DNA of 64,000 nt from B1 sp034439755 (GTDB lineage Bacteria > Bacteroidota > Bacteroidia > UKL13-3), in contig JAWXAZ010000098.1 in the NCBI GenBank assembly GCA_034439755.1, forward strand, positions 1 to 64,000, given 5' to 3'. The notes below the pieces were generated by a model. The model made no database searches and was not told the origin of the DNA. It saw only the letters and a list, made by a program, of their open reading frames with translations. Shown one piece after another: positions 28,660 through 38,900 of this stretch (position 1 is its first letter; the number at the start of each line of letters is the position of its first letter). Made by a program: the position numbers and the translations under genes.

Positions 28660-29958
28660 TTATCCTTTTGAATAGCGAATTACTTCGAGAATATTTTTTG
28701 GGTGCAGGGCTTGCCAGAATAATTTAAGGCCCTCTTTAGGTTTATAGGCCATAACCATAAAAATAAAAGCCACATAAGAGCCAAACACCAGCGAGTATGC
28801 TGCGCCTGTAATTCCTAAGCGGGGTATTAATATAAATTCCGAACCTATAATTAAGATGGCATTGAGAATTTGCATCCACAATACATATTTCTGTTGTTGA
28901 ATGGCCAGCATCCACATGCCCCATGCGGTGCCCCAAAATACAGGCAGACTAACCCAAATATGTATTTTAAAAATCATGGGTGCATTGGGAAATTTAGCGC
29001 CATAGAGGAAATTAATTACCGCATCGCCAAAGAGCATTCCGCCCGCAATCATAAAAACTGCCCCCCAAATCATGAGGCTATACAATTGGGTGAGTCGCTT
29101 TAATTGCAAGGGCGCATTGTGGCGGTTATTGATAATGCCTGGGAATACCGCCGCACAAACGGCTACCGGAATAAAGTAGGCCGCCTGACTAATTCTAACG
29201 CCAGCACCGTATTGCCCTACAGAGCCCATATCTCTTAAAAAACGGGCAATTAAAATGGTGTCTACATTTTGGTAAAAGAGCTGAATAAAAGACGACAGAA
29301 TGAGTGGAACAGCCAGCAATAGCAGGTGTTTGGCTTCAATAAAACTAAAGCGCCATAAGGCTATGCTTTCACCCTCTTTTCTAAAGAAAATATATTGGTT
29401 CAGGGCAGAAATGGCTGCTTCTAAGGCTGCCATGGTAGCGAACCATTCTAAGGATGCATGGGTAAAAATAAGGAAGAGTTTTACCAGCGCCGAAAGGAAA
29501 AGGGTAATTACCTGGTTCATGGCGGTAAGTTTGCCTTTTACCTGACTTTGGAAGTACATGTCTATTACGCTCAGCGACTGAAAAACGATGGAAATGCTAA
29601 GCAGAAAAACAATAAAAGTGGTGGAGAGTGGATCGCGTAGGAGGGAATAGGTGCATGACCCAATAACCACTGCAAAGGAGCCCAATAGCCTAAGGTAAAA
29701 GGCCGTTCCCAATATTTTATTTTTATGGTCGCTGCGGGTAATCAATTCCCTAATCACCAAACTGTCTAAACCCAGCGTGCTAAAAACAGTAAGAATGGCA
29801 ATGATCCCAAGTCCGTAAGTTAAAATTCCGTATTGCGTATCGCCGAGGTAGCGCACCACCAGCACACCCACCAAAATACCAGAAATAATTCGTGCCGATT
29901 TCTCAAGCAACATCCACATGGAATTGCTCACGTAATTATTCTTTTCTTTTTCTTGCAT
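28660..29958 (-). CDS. Polysaccharide flippase (Wzx/MOP superfamily)
   Basis: A 432-aa integral membrane protein with about 12-14 hydrophobic segments. The N-terminal part (LEKSARIISGILVGVLVVRYLGDTQYGILTYGLG) is the typical start of Wzx-type lipid-linked oligosaccharide flippases, which turn undecaprenyl-linked sugars across the inner membrane. The C terminus is cytosolic and basic. It begins 5 nt after pth and is followed 18 nt later by the polysaccharide deacetylase gene. Together they look like one glycan-handling pair placed inside a translation operon. The substrate is unknown. Confidence 0.87.
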   Translation of the reverse strand: MQEKEKNNYVSNSMWMLLEKSARIISGILVGVLVVRYLGDTQYGILTYGLGIIAILTVFSTLGLDSLVIRELITRSDHKNKILGTAFYLRLLGSFAVVIGSCTYSLLRDPLSTTFIVFLLSISIVFQSLSVIDMYFQSQVKGKLTAMNQVITLFLSALVKLFLIFTHASLEWFATMAALEAAISALNQYIFFRKEGESIALWRFSFIEAKHLLLLAVPLILSSFIQLFYQNVDTILIARFLRDMGSVGQYGAGVRISQAAYFIPVAVCAAVFPGIINNRHNAPLQLKRLTQLYSLMIWGAVFMIAGGMLFGDAVINFLYGAKFPNAPMIFKIHIWVSLPVFWGTAWGMWMLAIQQQKYVLWMQILNAILIIGSEFILIPRLGITGAAYSLVFGSYVAFIFMVMAYKPKEGLKLFWQALHPKNILEVIRYSKG

Positions 29959-29963
29959 GAAGC

Positions 29964-30524
29964 TTATTTGTTAAAATCGTTCATTGTATTCGCCAATCCT
30001 CTAGTGGCAAAGCTTTCTATGGCTTGAACCGAATGTTTAATGAGTGAAGGAATTTCTATTAATTCTTCGTTGCTCCATTTCCCGAGTACAAAATCTACTT
30101 GTCTACCTTTGGGGTAGTTGTTTCCTATGCCAAACCTTAATCTTGCATAGTTTTGTGTGAGCAATAATTCCTGAATGCTTTTTAACCCGTTGTGCCCCGC
30201 ATCGCTGCCATTGCCGCGAATCCTAATTTTGTTGAAGGGTATGGCTAAATCATCTACCAAAACAAAGATATGCTCAACTGGAATTTTGAGGGCTTGCATC
30301 CAATAGCGAACAGCTTTTCCGCTTAAGTTCATATAGGTATTTGGTTTAATTATTGTAATTTGCCTACCCCTTAACGAAAATTCCGCCATATCTGCATACC
30401 TATCTGGGGTAAAACTCACTTTATATTTTTCTGCCAAGGCATTGGCCGCATCAAACCCTATATTATGGCGGGTTTGGGCGTATTCATCGCCTATGTTGCC
30501 AAGGCCTACTATCAAATATTTCAT
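29964..30524 (-). CDS. pth: Peptidyl-tRNA hydrolase
   Basis: Recycles peptidyl-tRNAs by cleaving the ester bond. From the ATG at 30524 (an in-frame TTG lies 9 nt further upstream, less likely) the 186-aa protein begins MKYLIVGLGN, the family start. The catalytic His is in TRHNIGFD, and the conserved PNTYMNLSG, VDDLAIPF and GHNGLKSI (SDAGHNG) motifs follow. Length is normal. It heads a minus-strand operon with the flippase, deacetylase and cysS; a -7 element lies 7 nt upstream of its ATG, so its mRNA may have almost no leader. Confidence 0.95.
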   Translation of the reverse strand: MKYLIVGLGNIGDEYAQTRHNIGFDAANALAEKYKVSFTPDRYADMAEFSLRGRQITIIKPNTYMNLSGKAVRYWMQALKIPVEHIFVLVDDLAIPFNKIRIRGNGSDAGHNGLKSIQELLLTQNYARLRFGIGNNYPKGRQVDFVLGKWSNEELIEIPSLIKHSVQAIESFATRGLANTMNDFNK

Positions 30525-30530
30525 TTGCGG

Positions 30531-30538
30531 CAAAAGTA
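30531..30538 (-). promoter_or_regulatory. -7 promoter element just upstream of pth
   Basis: Minus-strand octamer TACTTTTG fits TAnnTTTG and ends only 6 nt before the pth ATG at 30524. If used, transcription would start at or next to the ATG. No good -33 TTTG is seen. Confidence 0.4.
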
Positions 30539-30920
30539 GGGTAAAATGTCAATTTCTTGTGCATATTGGGTAAAAGTTGCTTGTAAAACAGCTTGTTCCA
30601 TACCTTGTAAAAACAGATGAAATCAATTGTTTTTGTTACATGGAGGTACGCCAACTAGACATCAGTTTTTTTTGGGCATACATACGCCGATTATTTAACA
30701 TGGAACATCCTCGAAATGGTGGAGTTAATTAAGGGAAGTGTATTTAAGATGGCTGCCACTCCAAGTCGAATTCATTAGAAAGTATTGGGCGGGGTGTTTA
30801 ATGCAATCTATCATCCCTTACAAGGTATAAATGATGTGATTAGTTGATGCAGGTTGTTTAGGTGCGTCCGATTTAATTAAAGTTATCGGGCCTTATTTAA
30901 GGCAATATTACCTATATAAA
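30539..30920. other. Gene-free stretch between pth and rplY
   Basis: About 380 nt without a convincing gene. A 30-codon plus-strand frame from ATG at 30640 to TAA at 30732 (starts MEVRQLDISFF) is the longest simple candidate; it matches nothing I know. No tRNA, repeat or insertion-sequence end was seen. It may hold promoter and leader sequence, an uncharacterised small RNA or decayed DNA. Confidence 0.5.
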
Positions 30921-30955
30921 AAAGAGCCTGTCTTTTTCAAGACAGGCTCTTTTTT
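30919..30955. terminator. Intrinsic terminator downstream of rplY
   Basis: A 14-bp perfect stem (AAAGAGCCTGTCTT at 30921-30934 with 30939-30952) has a 4-nt loop and A/T-runs on both sides. It ends the minus-strand rplY transcript and separates it from pth; by symmetry it would also stop anything read from the plus strand in the gene-free stretch. Confidence 0.93.
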
Positions 30956-30989
30956 GAAAATCATTATTGAGGTTGTTTTACCGCAAAAA

Positions 30990-31586
30990 TTATTTTTTCT
31001 TCTTACCGTCTTTTTCATCTGCTTTCGCAGCTTCTTGTACGGCACGAGTAGTGATTATGCTTATAACTGGGTTGTTAGGTGAATCTAACAAGGTTAATCC
31101 TTCTGGAGCAACAACATCTGCTACTTTAATTGATTTTCCAATTTCTAAGTTATCAACATTGATTTCGATAAAATCTGGCAATACTGAAGCTAAAGCTCTT
31201 ACTTTTAATTTTTTAGATTTCACAATTAATTTACCACCCGCACGCACACCTACTGAGTTACCTACTAATTTAACTGGGACGCCAATTTCTACTGGTTTGG
31301 TTTCGTTGATTTCTAAGAAATCTGCATGTAAAATTGAGTCATTTACCGGGTGGAAGCTCATGTCTTTTAAGATAGCTCTATAAACTTTTCCTTCGATTTC
31401 TAATTTTACTTTATATGTATTTGGCGTGTATACCAATAATTTAAAGTCGGGCTGATACAAGAAAAAGTGGATGTGGTCTGTACCACCGTAAAGTACACAA
31501 GGAACTTTACCTTCTGTTCTAAGCGATTTTGTTGAAACTTTACCAACTTCTGTTCTGGCTGTTCCGAATAATGCTACTGATTTCAT
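30990..31586 (-). CDS. rplY: 50S ribosomal protein L25 (Ctc-type)
   Basis: A 198-aa protein that binds 5S rRNA in the large ribosomal subunit. It has the N-terminal L25 domain (about residues 1-90: starts MKSVALFGTARTEVG, then LRTEGKVPCVLYGG and HADFLEI) and the longer C-terminal TL5/Ctc beta domain (about 95-185), so it is the two-domain form. A lysine-rich tail ends the protein. It lies about 100 nt downstream of prs, and a strong terminator follows. Confidence 0.95.
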   Translation of the reverse strand: MKSVALFGTARTEVGKVSTKSLRTEGKVPCVLYGGTDHIHFFLYQPDFKLLVYTPNTYKVKLEIEGKVYRAILKDMSFHPVNDSILHADFLEINETKPVEIGVPVKLVGNSVGVRAGGKLIVKSKKLKVRALASVLPDFIEINVDNLEIGKSIKVADVVAPEGLTLLDSPNNPVISIITTRAVQEAAKADEKDGKKKK

Positions 31587-31687
31587 TTTTTTATTATTTA
31601 ATTGTTAATTGTTGTTATTGTAAACACAAGCTGGTATTTAACCCAATTGAGTTTAGTTTGCTCACTCGTCCTTTGGGCGAATAAGTT

Positions 31688-32635
31688 TTATTTGTTCATA
31701 TCAAAAAGGCTGGAGATTGAGCCGTGTTCGGTAATATTTTTAATGGCGTCGGCAAAAAGTTGCGCTACAGATAATACCTTAATTTTAGAGTCGGTTCGAG
31801 CCAAAGGAATGGTATTACACACTACTAATTCGTCTAACACACTGTTTTCAATATTTTCGTAAGCTTTACCGCTCAAAATAGGATGCGTACACATGGCTCT
31901 TACACTTAAAGCGCCCCTGTCTTTTAGCAATTGTGCTGCTTTGGCAAGGGTGTTACCAGTGTCAACAATGTCATCCACCATAAAAACATCTTTACCGCTA
32001 ACGTCGCCAATAAGCGTCATAGAAGCAATTTCATTGGCTCTTCTGCGCTCCTTGTCCACAATTACCATATCGCAACCAAGGGCTTTTGCGTAAGTTCTTG
32101 CCCTAGCCGATGAGCCCATATCTGGAGAGGCAATAATAATATTGCTTCCCATGTTTAGTCTACGCATGTAAGGGAGGAAAATAACTGCTGGGTCTAGGTG
32201 ATCAACTGGTACTTCAAAAAATCCCTGAATTTGGGGAGCGTGTAAATCCATGGTAATAACGCGACTGGCACCAGCAACGGTAAGCATATCGGCCACTACT
32301 TTTGAACCAATGGAAACGCGTGGTTTATCTTTTCTATCTTGACGCGCCATTCCAAAATACGGAATAACGGCAGTGATATAATGTGCGGAGGCTCTTTTTG
32401 CTGCATCAATCATGAGCAAAAGCTCCATGAGGTTATCTGTATTAGGGAAAGTGCTTTGAACTAAAAACACATCGCAACCCCTAACAGATTCGTTGAAACT
32501 TGGTTGAAACTCACCATCGCTAAAATAGGAGATAGTGCAATCTCCGAGGGGAGTACCGTATGCTTTTGCAATTTCTTCGGTAAGGTACTTAGAGCGCGTA
32601 CCTGAAAAAATCTTTACTTCGTTTTTAACCGCCAT
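31688..32635 (-). CDS. prs: Ribose-phosphate pyrophosphokinase
   Basis: Makes PRPP from ribose 5-phosphate and ATP, feeding nucleotide, histidine and tryptophan synthesis. The 315-aa class I enzyme has the N-terminal KIFSGTRSKYL and DGEFQPSFNESVRG segments, the catalytic-flexible-loop region (RQDRKDKPR), and the PRPP-binding signature VDDIVDTGNT (about 220-229). Length is normal. tRNA-Gln lies 47 nt upstream on the same strand and rplY follows downstream, a gene order common in Bacteroidota. Confidence 0.97.
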   Translation of the reverse strand: MAVKNEVKIFSGTRSKYLTEEIAKAYGTPLGDCTISYFSDGEFQPSFNESVRGCDVFLVQSTFPNTDNLMELLLMIDAAKRASAHYITAVIPYFGMARQDRKDKPRVSIGSKVVADMLTVAGASRVITMDLHAPQIQGFFEVPVDHLDPAVIFLPYMRRLNMGSNIIIASPDMGSSARARTYAKALGCDMVIVDKERRRANEIASMTLIGDVSGKDVFMVDDIVDTGNTLAKAAQLLKDRGALSVRAMCTHPILSGKAYENIENSVLDELVVCNTIPLARTDSKIKVLSVAQLFADAIKNITEHGSISSLFDMNK

Positions 32636-32682
32636 AAGATTGTTATTTTTATTGTTTCATCCTTTAGGGGATGAAGGTTAGT

Positions 32683-32755
32683 TGACCGACTAGGGCTCGA
32701 ACCTAGACTCCTCTGAACCAAAATCAGATGTGTTGCCAGTTACACCATCGGTCAA
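32683..32755 (-). tRNA. tRNA-Gln(TTG)
   Basis: A 73-nt cloverleaf on the minus strand: acceptor stem TGACCGA/TCGGTCA with discriminator A, D arm GTGT/ACAC with an AACTGGCA loop, anticodon stem TCTGA/TCAGA with loop TTTTGGT giving anticodon TTG, variable loop of 5 nt, and T arm CTAGG/CCTAG with loop TTCGAGC. The CCA end is not encoded. It reads CAA (and CAG by wobble) glutamine codons and precedes prs. Confidence 0.97.
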
Positions 32756-32767
32756 TTTGTGGGAGCG

Positions 32768-32775
32768 CAAAGGTA
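32768..32775 (-). promoter_or_regulatory. -7 promoter element of tRNA-Gln
   Basis: Minus-strand octamer TACCTTTG fits TAnnTTTG and lies 12 nt upstream of the mature tRNA 5' end, the spacing expected for a short trimmed leader. It may also drive prs and rplY. Confidence 0.55.
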
Positions 32776-32928
32776 GCACTTTTCAATAAAAAGTAAAGCG
32801 ATTGCAACTTTTTTTGAAAAAAAAACCACTTCCATTGTTTAATCCTTGATAATGAAAGGTGTTTTTAATGTGAGTATGTGCAAAATTAGGTTCAAAAATG
32901 GGCGAATCAAACCTAAACTTTGTGGGCG

Positions 32929-34119
32929 ATGGACGTTTTTTGCATAGGCTTGGTTTTCAGTCGGGATCAATTTAGATACCAATCTTATGCACGTTTATAT
33001 GTTGAGGCCTTGTTGCGACTACAAAAGCAGGTGGCTCTTTTTTCGCCTAATTGGATTGAGTTAAACAATTATTTGCAGGTTCATTTTAAGGACCAGGGAA
33101 AGCGCATCCATTGTTTTCCAATGGAGGAGACAATTGGCGGCCAGCATTTGGAGGGTAAGATGGCTTATGTTTTAAGGTTGTTAAAATTGGGTAGGCGACT
33201 AAGGATGGCAGAGCGCAGTATGCAGGCTAAAATCGACTTTGTATATTTTGCTCCAGTGGACGATTGGATCAGACCGAAATTTGGAAAAAACCTATTTGAT
33301 AAATTATTTGGGTATAGTTGGAGTGGCATGTTAACGCGCATGGAGGCTTATGAAGAGGGAGGCTTAGCCTTGAATCAGGATCCAAAATTTGGGGAGCCCG
33401 ATTATTTATTTTTATCGAAAAATTGTGTGGGCGTGAGCACATTGGATAGGTTTAGGAGTGAGGCATTGAAGAGCAGGGTGTATAAGAAGGTGGTGGTGAT
33501 GCCCGATATTAGTGAGTTAAATTTACCTACAAGGCGGCAGAAAGTTTCTGAGCAGATAATGAAGATGGCAAAGGGCAGAATGGTGGTTGGCACTATTTTA
33601 TTGGAGCATGAGAATCCCGAGAATTTTTTGAATGTGGCCAATGCTGCTGCTGCCGATCAGTATTTTTTTGTTTGTGTGGGAAGTTTGGAGCCCGAAATAT
33701 TGGGAGAAAAGGCGCGCACTTATTTGAGTGAATTGTTGAGTTCGGGCAAAAATAACAATTATTTTATATTGCATACTTTAGATGAAAGTGAGGCTATAAA
33801 TGATATGCTTTTATGTTTTGATGTTTGTTATTTAAACGATGGAAATTATGAGATGCCGCATCCTTTGTTAACCAAGGCGGCCTATTTTAACAAGCCTGTT
33901 TTGGGTTCAAAAAACGACATGATTGGTGCGCTTTTGGAGGCATTTAAAACGGGAATAACGGTGAATGGCAAAGTAGATGAGAGTATAAGAGCCTTAAACA
34001 CTTTGCGTTTGCAAATGCCGTTTGATAAGAATTTTGATTTAGAAAAATTGCGAAATTATGCCCAGCTTCAGAACCAGGAATGTTTGCGGGACGCCTGGGA
34101 AATGTTGCTGCTTTTTTAG
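32929..34119 (+). CDS. Glycosyltransferase-like protein (GT-B fold)
   Basis: A 396-aa protein starting at ATG 32929 (an in-frame TTG lies 9 nt earlier). It starts MDVFCIGLVF and shows the outline of a GT-B enzyme: N-terminal Rossmann domain with FSRDQFRYQSYARLYVEALLRL, then a C-terminal domain with VVGTILLEHENPENFLNVANAA, YFFVCVGSLEPE, then FDVCYLNDGNYEMPHPLLTKAAYFNKPVLGSKNDMIG, which corresponds to the donor-binding and loop region of GT4-like enzymes. The acidic E/D of the classical EX7E motif is not clear, so the assignment is moderate. It is the first gene after the divergent tRNA-Gln promoter and opens the plus-strand surface/glycan region. Confidence 0.55.
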   Translation: MDVFCIGLVFSRDQFRYQSYARLYVEALLRLQKQVALFSPNWIELNNYLQVHFKDQGKRIHCFPMEETIGGQHLEGKMAYVLRLLKLGRRLRMAERSMQAKIDFVYFAPVDDWIRPKFGKNLFDKLFGYSWSGMLTRMEAYEEGGLALNQDPKFGEPDYLFLSKNCVGVSTLDRFRSEALKSRVYKKVVVMPDISELNLPTRRQKVSEQIMKMAKGRMVVGTILLEHENPENFLNVANAAAADQYFFVCVGSLEPEILGEKARTYLSELLSSGKNNNYFILHTLDESEAINDMLLCFDVCYLNDGNYEMPHPLLTKAAYFNKPVLGSKNDMIGALLEAFKTGITVNGKVDESIRALNTLRLQMPFDKNFDLEKLRNYAQLQNQECLRDAWEMLLLF

Positions 34120-34135
34120 GTTGCTGAATTTGGAT

Positions 34136-34165
34136 TTTGAATTGTGTTTTTCTTTTATTATTTTG
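34136..34165 (+). promoter_or_regulatory. Probable promoter of the double-LamG T9SS gene
   Basis: TTTG at 34136-34139, a 19-nt spacer and TATTTTG at 34159-34165 (one base shorter than TAnnTTTG) form a plausible Bacteroidota promoter. Its -7 end lies 17 nt before the ATG at 34183. Confidence 0.4.
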
Positions 34166-34182
34166 CTGCAAATTTAACACCT

Positions 34183-35802
34183 ATGAAAAAAAATTATTTA
34201 TTTTTTTGTACCCTATTGTTTTTCATTATAAATTTATCTGCACAAGATATTAAATCGGGTTTAATTGCCCATTACAAATTCAATGGTGATTTTATTGATG
34301 CTTCGGGGTTAAACAATCATGGAACCAATGGAGGAACTGCATTGGTAACTAACAGGAAAAACGCATCATCCAAAGCAGCAGATTTCAATGGAAATAATCA
34401 ATCTGTTACTGTAAATAACTCGAGTTCCTTATCTCAAGTTTCGAACGAGGTTTCTATTAGCTTATGGGCATTTATTGAAGGATATGATAGGGGCATAGAT
34501 GGGAAAGATTATGCGGTTTTGGTTTGCAAAGCCAACAACGAAAATAAAGCGCAATATAGAATTGCACTAACACCAAACAGCTTTTCATTGGTTAATAATG
34601 GTTGGTTAGGGGAGGTTTCTTCTTCTAAAGCAATTGGATTAAACACTTGGGTTCATTTAGCAGCAGTTATTAAGGATTCCTCTGCTAAGGTTTTTATTAA
34701 TGGATTACCAGTAGGAAATGGGATTTTGAATATATCATATCCTGTGGAGAAAAATAGTCCATTAACATTGGGAAGAGATGATGCTGGAGGGATTGAATAT
34801 TTTGATGGAAAATTAGATGATATTAGGATATATGGTAGAGCTATATCAGACATAGAAGTAACAGAGATTTATGAAACCTTAGATTATTATATAGACAGCA
34901 ATACCTTAGACTTGATAGCTTATTACCCATTTGATGGGTCGTTAAATGACAATTCTGGAAATTTGAACCATGGTGCTGCTTTTGGAGGGACTTATGGAGC
35001 AGATAGATTTGGAAGAACTGCTAAGGCTTACCAATTTAGTGGAAATTCGCAGTTTGTAGAGGTGCAAAATTCAAGTAGTTTACAGCTTCCAACACGCCAG
35101 ATTTCTTTTGCAACTTGGGTTAAAGTTGGTCAATTTACAAAAGGAACAGATAACTTGGATTATGCCGTGTTATTATGTAAATCGAATAGTGGGGTAAATG
35201 CTCAATTTAGGTTAGCACTTACCAAGAATGGAATTTCTGTTATTAATAATGGAAAGTTAGGCTCTGTAGCAGGACCAACTGATTTTTTATTAGGTGCCTG
35301 GTATCATGTAACAGGAGTTATTGAAGATTCTCTAATTACCTATTATTTAAATGGAAAGTTGGTTGGATCTGCAGTTGCCCCTTTACCATTTGGCATGAGT
35401 AAAAACAATAAACTATATTTAGGAAAGGATGAGCCAGGAGGGCTTGAATATTTAAATGGCATGTTGGATGAAACAAAAATATATGCCCGCAAATTATTGG
35501 CATATGAAGTTTTAAATATGTACAATTCTGGCTTGATAAATGGGATAGCCCCGGTATCACGAGAGATGCAAATTAAGCTATATCCTAACCCTTCAAATGG
35601 GGTAATTAAAATAGAATGTAGTGATTCTCCAATAGAAGAAGTGAAAGTTTATAATTTGGAAGGTCAAGAGTTGGTATTCGAATATCATAATGAGAACAAC
35701 CACATTGAATTAAAATTAACAGATGATTTAAGGAATTCTTTAATCATGGTAAGGGTTATTATTCAAAACCAATATTATACGAAATTAGTAGTAGTAAATT
35801 AG
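34183..35802 (+). CDS. T9SS type A cargo with two LamG-like domains
   Basis: A 539-aa secreted protein (ATG at 34183, MKKNYLFF; signal peptide ends INLSAQ). Two tandem concanavalin/LamG-like domains of about 200 aa (roughly residues 25-235 and 245-455) each begin with a LIAHYKFNG- or LIAYYPFDG-type motif and D(A/N)SGxxNHG, include a SISLWA/SFATWV strand, and end in DDIRIYGRA or DETKIYARK. A type A sorting domain follows (about 468-539: IKLYPNPSNGVIKIE). LamG-like domains in such proteins typically bind carbohydrate or hold proteins at the surface. It stands next to another T9SS gene and ahead of a glycan-modification cluster. Confidence 0.88.
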   Translation: MKKNYLFFCTLLFFIINLSAQDIKSGLIAHYKFNGDFIDASGLNNHGTNGGTALVTNRKNASSKAADFNGNNQSVTVNNSSSLSQVSNEVSISLWAFIEGYDRGIDGKDYAVLVCKANNENKAQYRIALTPNSFSLVNNGWLGEVSSSKAIGLNTWVHLAAVIKDSSAKVFINGLPVGNGILNISYPVEKNSPLTLGRDDAGGIEYFDGKLDDIRIYGRAISDIEVTEIYETLDYYIDSNTLDLIAYYPFDGSLNDNSGNLNHGAAFGGTYGADRFGRTAKAYQFSGNSQFVEVQNSSSLQLPTRQISFATWVKVGQFTKGTDNLDYAVLLCKSNSGVNAQFRLALTKNGISVINNGKLGSVAGPTDFLLGAWYHVTGVIEDSLITYYLNGKLVGSAVAPLPFGMSKNNKLYLGKDEPGGLEYLNGMLDETKIYARKLLAYEVLNMYNSGLINGIAPVSREMQIKLYPNPSNGVIKIECSDSPIEEVKVYNLEGQELVFEYHNENNHIELKLTDDLRNSLIMVRVIIQNQYYTKLVVVN

Positions 35803-35926
35803 TATTATTTTTTGGGTTCATTGCGCTAAAGACTTAGTGTCTTGTGAGGTGTAATTTTTTTTGAAAATCGATTAGTTACTTGGAATTTATAAGTGAAATT
35901 TAATATCAAATAAGAGAAATAAGTTT

Positions 35927-38900
35927 ATGAAAAGGTTAGTGTATTTTTTATTGTTAGTTTTAGGATTTAACAATTTTTCCGTTGGGCAGTTTGCTGCAAA
36001 TTCGTTTGCGGCTAAGGTTGATTTTGCTACCTCAAGTGGAATACAAGGTATTACAATGGGGGATTTAAATTCTGATTCGAAACCTGAAATTATAACAGCA
36101 AACATTACATCAGGAAATATTATTAGAATTTTTGTTAATTCATCATCTACTGGAACAATTAACAACAGTTCCTTCACCTCCTTTGATTTACTAACCTTAA
36201 GTGCATCGCCAGGAGCCGTAAAACTTGCCGATCTTAATGGTGATGGTAAAAATGAAATTGTAGTTGGATATAATAGTTCAACCAATAGTTCCTTTTCGGT
36301 TTTTTTTAATCAATATAATGGAATAAGTTTTAATTCAAGTTCATTTGCAAGAATTGATTTTAGTGCTGGAAGTAATCCTCAAGGTTTAGCATTAGCTGAT
36401 TTTGATTTGGATGGGAAAACAGATATAGCTGTATCTAATTATGGATCTAGCAATGTTTATGTTTTCAAAAACAATTCAACATTAACAACTATTTCAATGG
36501 CTACAGCCATTTCATATTCTGTTGGATCTGGACCTGGTAGTTTAACGGCAGGTGACATTGACAATGATGGCAAAGTTGATTTAGCAACAGCCAATTGGGC
36601 TGGGGGCAGTATTTCCATTTTAAGAAATTCTAATTCAATCGTTGGAAATATTTCCTTTTCATCAATTACAACAAACAATAACACGGCAGTCCAAACCAAT
36701 CCAAATTGGGTAACAATTTCAGATTTTAACAATAATGGATTAAAGGAAATAATTTGCTCAAATTGGGGATCTAATACAATTTCCATTTATGAAAATGTTT
36801 CCAATTTAACTATATCACTTGCTTCAAGAGTGGATTTGAGTATTACTCCAAACCAATATCCTCAAGCAAACGGTGTTATGGATTTGGATGGAGATGAAAA
36901 GGTTGATTTAGCCTTAGCTGTGGCAGGAAGTACAAATATTTTGGCTTTAAAGAACACTCATATTGGAACTGGCTTAATAAATTCGGGTTCTTTTAGTGGA
37001 TTTACTTCTTTTTTGGCAAATACTTCGCCAGTAGGTTTTGTTATAGGAGATTTGGATAATGATGGCAGACCAGAATTAGTATCAGGAAACTACTCTGGTC
37101 AAAACATTTCAATTTTTAAAAATAGGATGATAAGCCAAGAACCAACAATTCAATCCACCAATTTGTCTGTTATAAGGAATATTAATTCTATTTCAGTTAA
37201 TTTTTTAAAAGGGAATGGTAAAAAGAGGCTCATAACTTGTCGTGTATCAAATTCAAGTTCATCATTGCCAATAGATACTAATTGGTACACCTCAAATGAT
37301 ACTTTTGGCCTAGGATCAAATCTTGGATTAGGTAATTATGTAGTTTATAATGATACTGGTTCATCAGTTACGGTAAAAGGTTTAATGCAAGGTCAATCTT
37401 ATGTTTTTACCATTTATGAATATAATGGTTTCAAAGGGTTTAGTAATTATAATATTATTACAGCCCCATTTGTTGTTGGAACTTTAGGAGATGTTTTTTA
37501 TAGCAAAAGTACTGGATTATTAAATGACACCTTGAGTTGGGGCGTTAATAGCGATGGATCAGGAACATCACCGATTTCCTTTAATAATCCAAATACGACA
37601 TATATTGTTACAAATAATGGTTCACCAAATATTAATGCAAATTGGATCATCACTGGAACTGGATCAAGTTTAAAGATTGGAAATGGGGGTTCGGCAATCA
37701 ATTTCACAATACCGAGTGGATTTATAGTATTTGTTGATTCTATTTCAATTTCATCGTATGCTACTGCTACATTTCAAGGAGGACTAGTTTCAAATAAGGC
37801 CTTTTTTGATTCCCTTTCCACAGCTCAATTTATTTCTTCGTTGAGTCAAAATATTCCGGGTTATAATTACTATAATATCATTTTAGCAGGTGGAGTAAAA
37901 ACACTTCAAAATAATATTATTATTAGAAATGCATTTAATATGCTAGCGAGCATTAATACTGGAAGTTTTATGATTACCGTTGGAGTTTCTCCAAGCCAAC
38001 CTGGTTTATTAACAAGAAATGGTGGAGTCATTAATGGAAGATTACGGAGGTGGTTTGCACCTAGTTTAAACTCAGGCACAACTGGCCTATTTCCAATTGG
38101 TAATAATTCAATTTATAGACCAATACAAATTAATTTTACTAGCGCACCTACCATAGGTGGTTACATTACTGGAGAATTTTTGCCAACAAATCCTGGGAAT
38201 AGTGGCCTACCGTTATATGATTTTAGCATATCTCCGCTTATTGAGGTTAATAAAGCAAGCAATACTGGATTTTGGAGAATGGACCCAACCAATATTATTG
38301 GCGGGCAATATACTATTTCGATGACTGGAACTAGTTTCTTTGGCATTACAACTCCTTCTACAATTAGAGTATTAAAAAGAGTAACAAATGGAGCATGGTT
38401 TATTGATGGCACCGCAATATCAGGCTCTGGTTTAATAACAGCACCAATTGTTGGTCGATCAGGAATGCAAGGATTTGGTGAATACACACTGGCAGGAGAT
38501 TCAACAGATAATCCATTGCCATTAAATTGGTATGATTTTCAGGCTGAATCAATTGAAAACGGTGTTAATTTGATCTGGAAAACTATAAATGAAGTTAATT
38601 GTAAACTTTTTGAAATTGAGAGAAATAATTCAAACTCTCAATTTGTTTCAATTGGAACGCTTAAGGCTAATAATCAATTAAAGTTGAATCGTTACCAATG
38701 GCAAGATGAATTTATAGAATCTAATGAAGCATATTACTATAGGATAAAGCAAATTGATTTTGATGGGAAATATACCTATTCAAAAGAAATTGCGGTTTCA
38801 AAATTCTATACTAAAAATGAGAATGTATTTTTCCCGAATCCGATTTTAGATAAAATCAATTGCACAGAATGTAAAAATGGATCTATGGTTATTTATGATG

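Noticed and set aside
30640..30732. A 30-codon plus-strand frame in the pth–rplY gap
   Set aside because: Not called as a gene: too short, no recognisable family, no clear promoter; mentioned only in the region note and finding.
35826..35850. Small AAGAC/GTCTT hairpin between the two T9SS genes as terminator
   Set aside because: Only a 5-bp stem and no T-run directly after.
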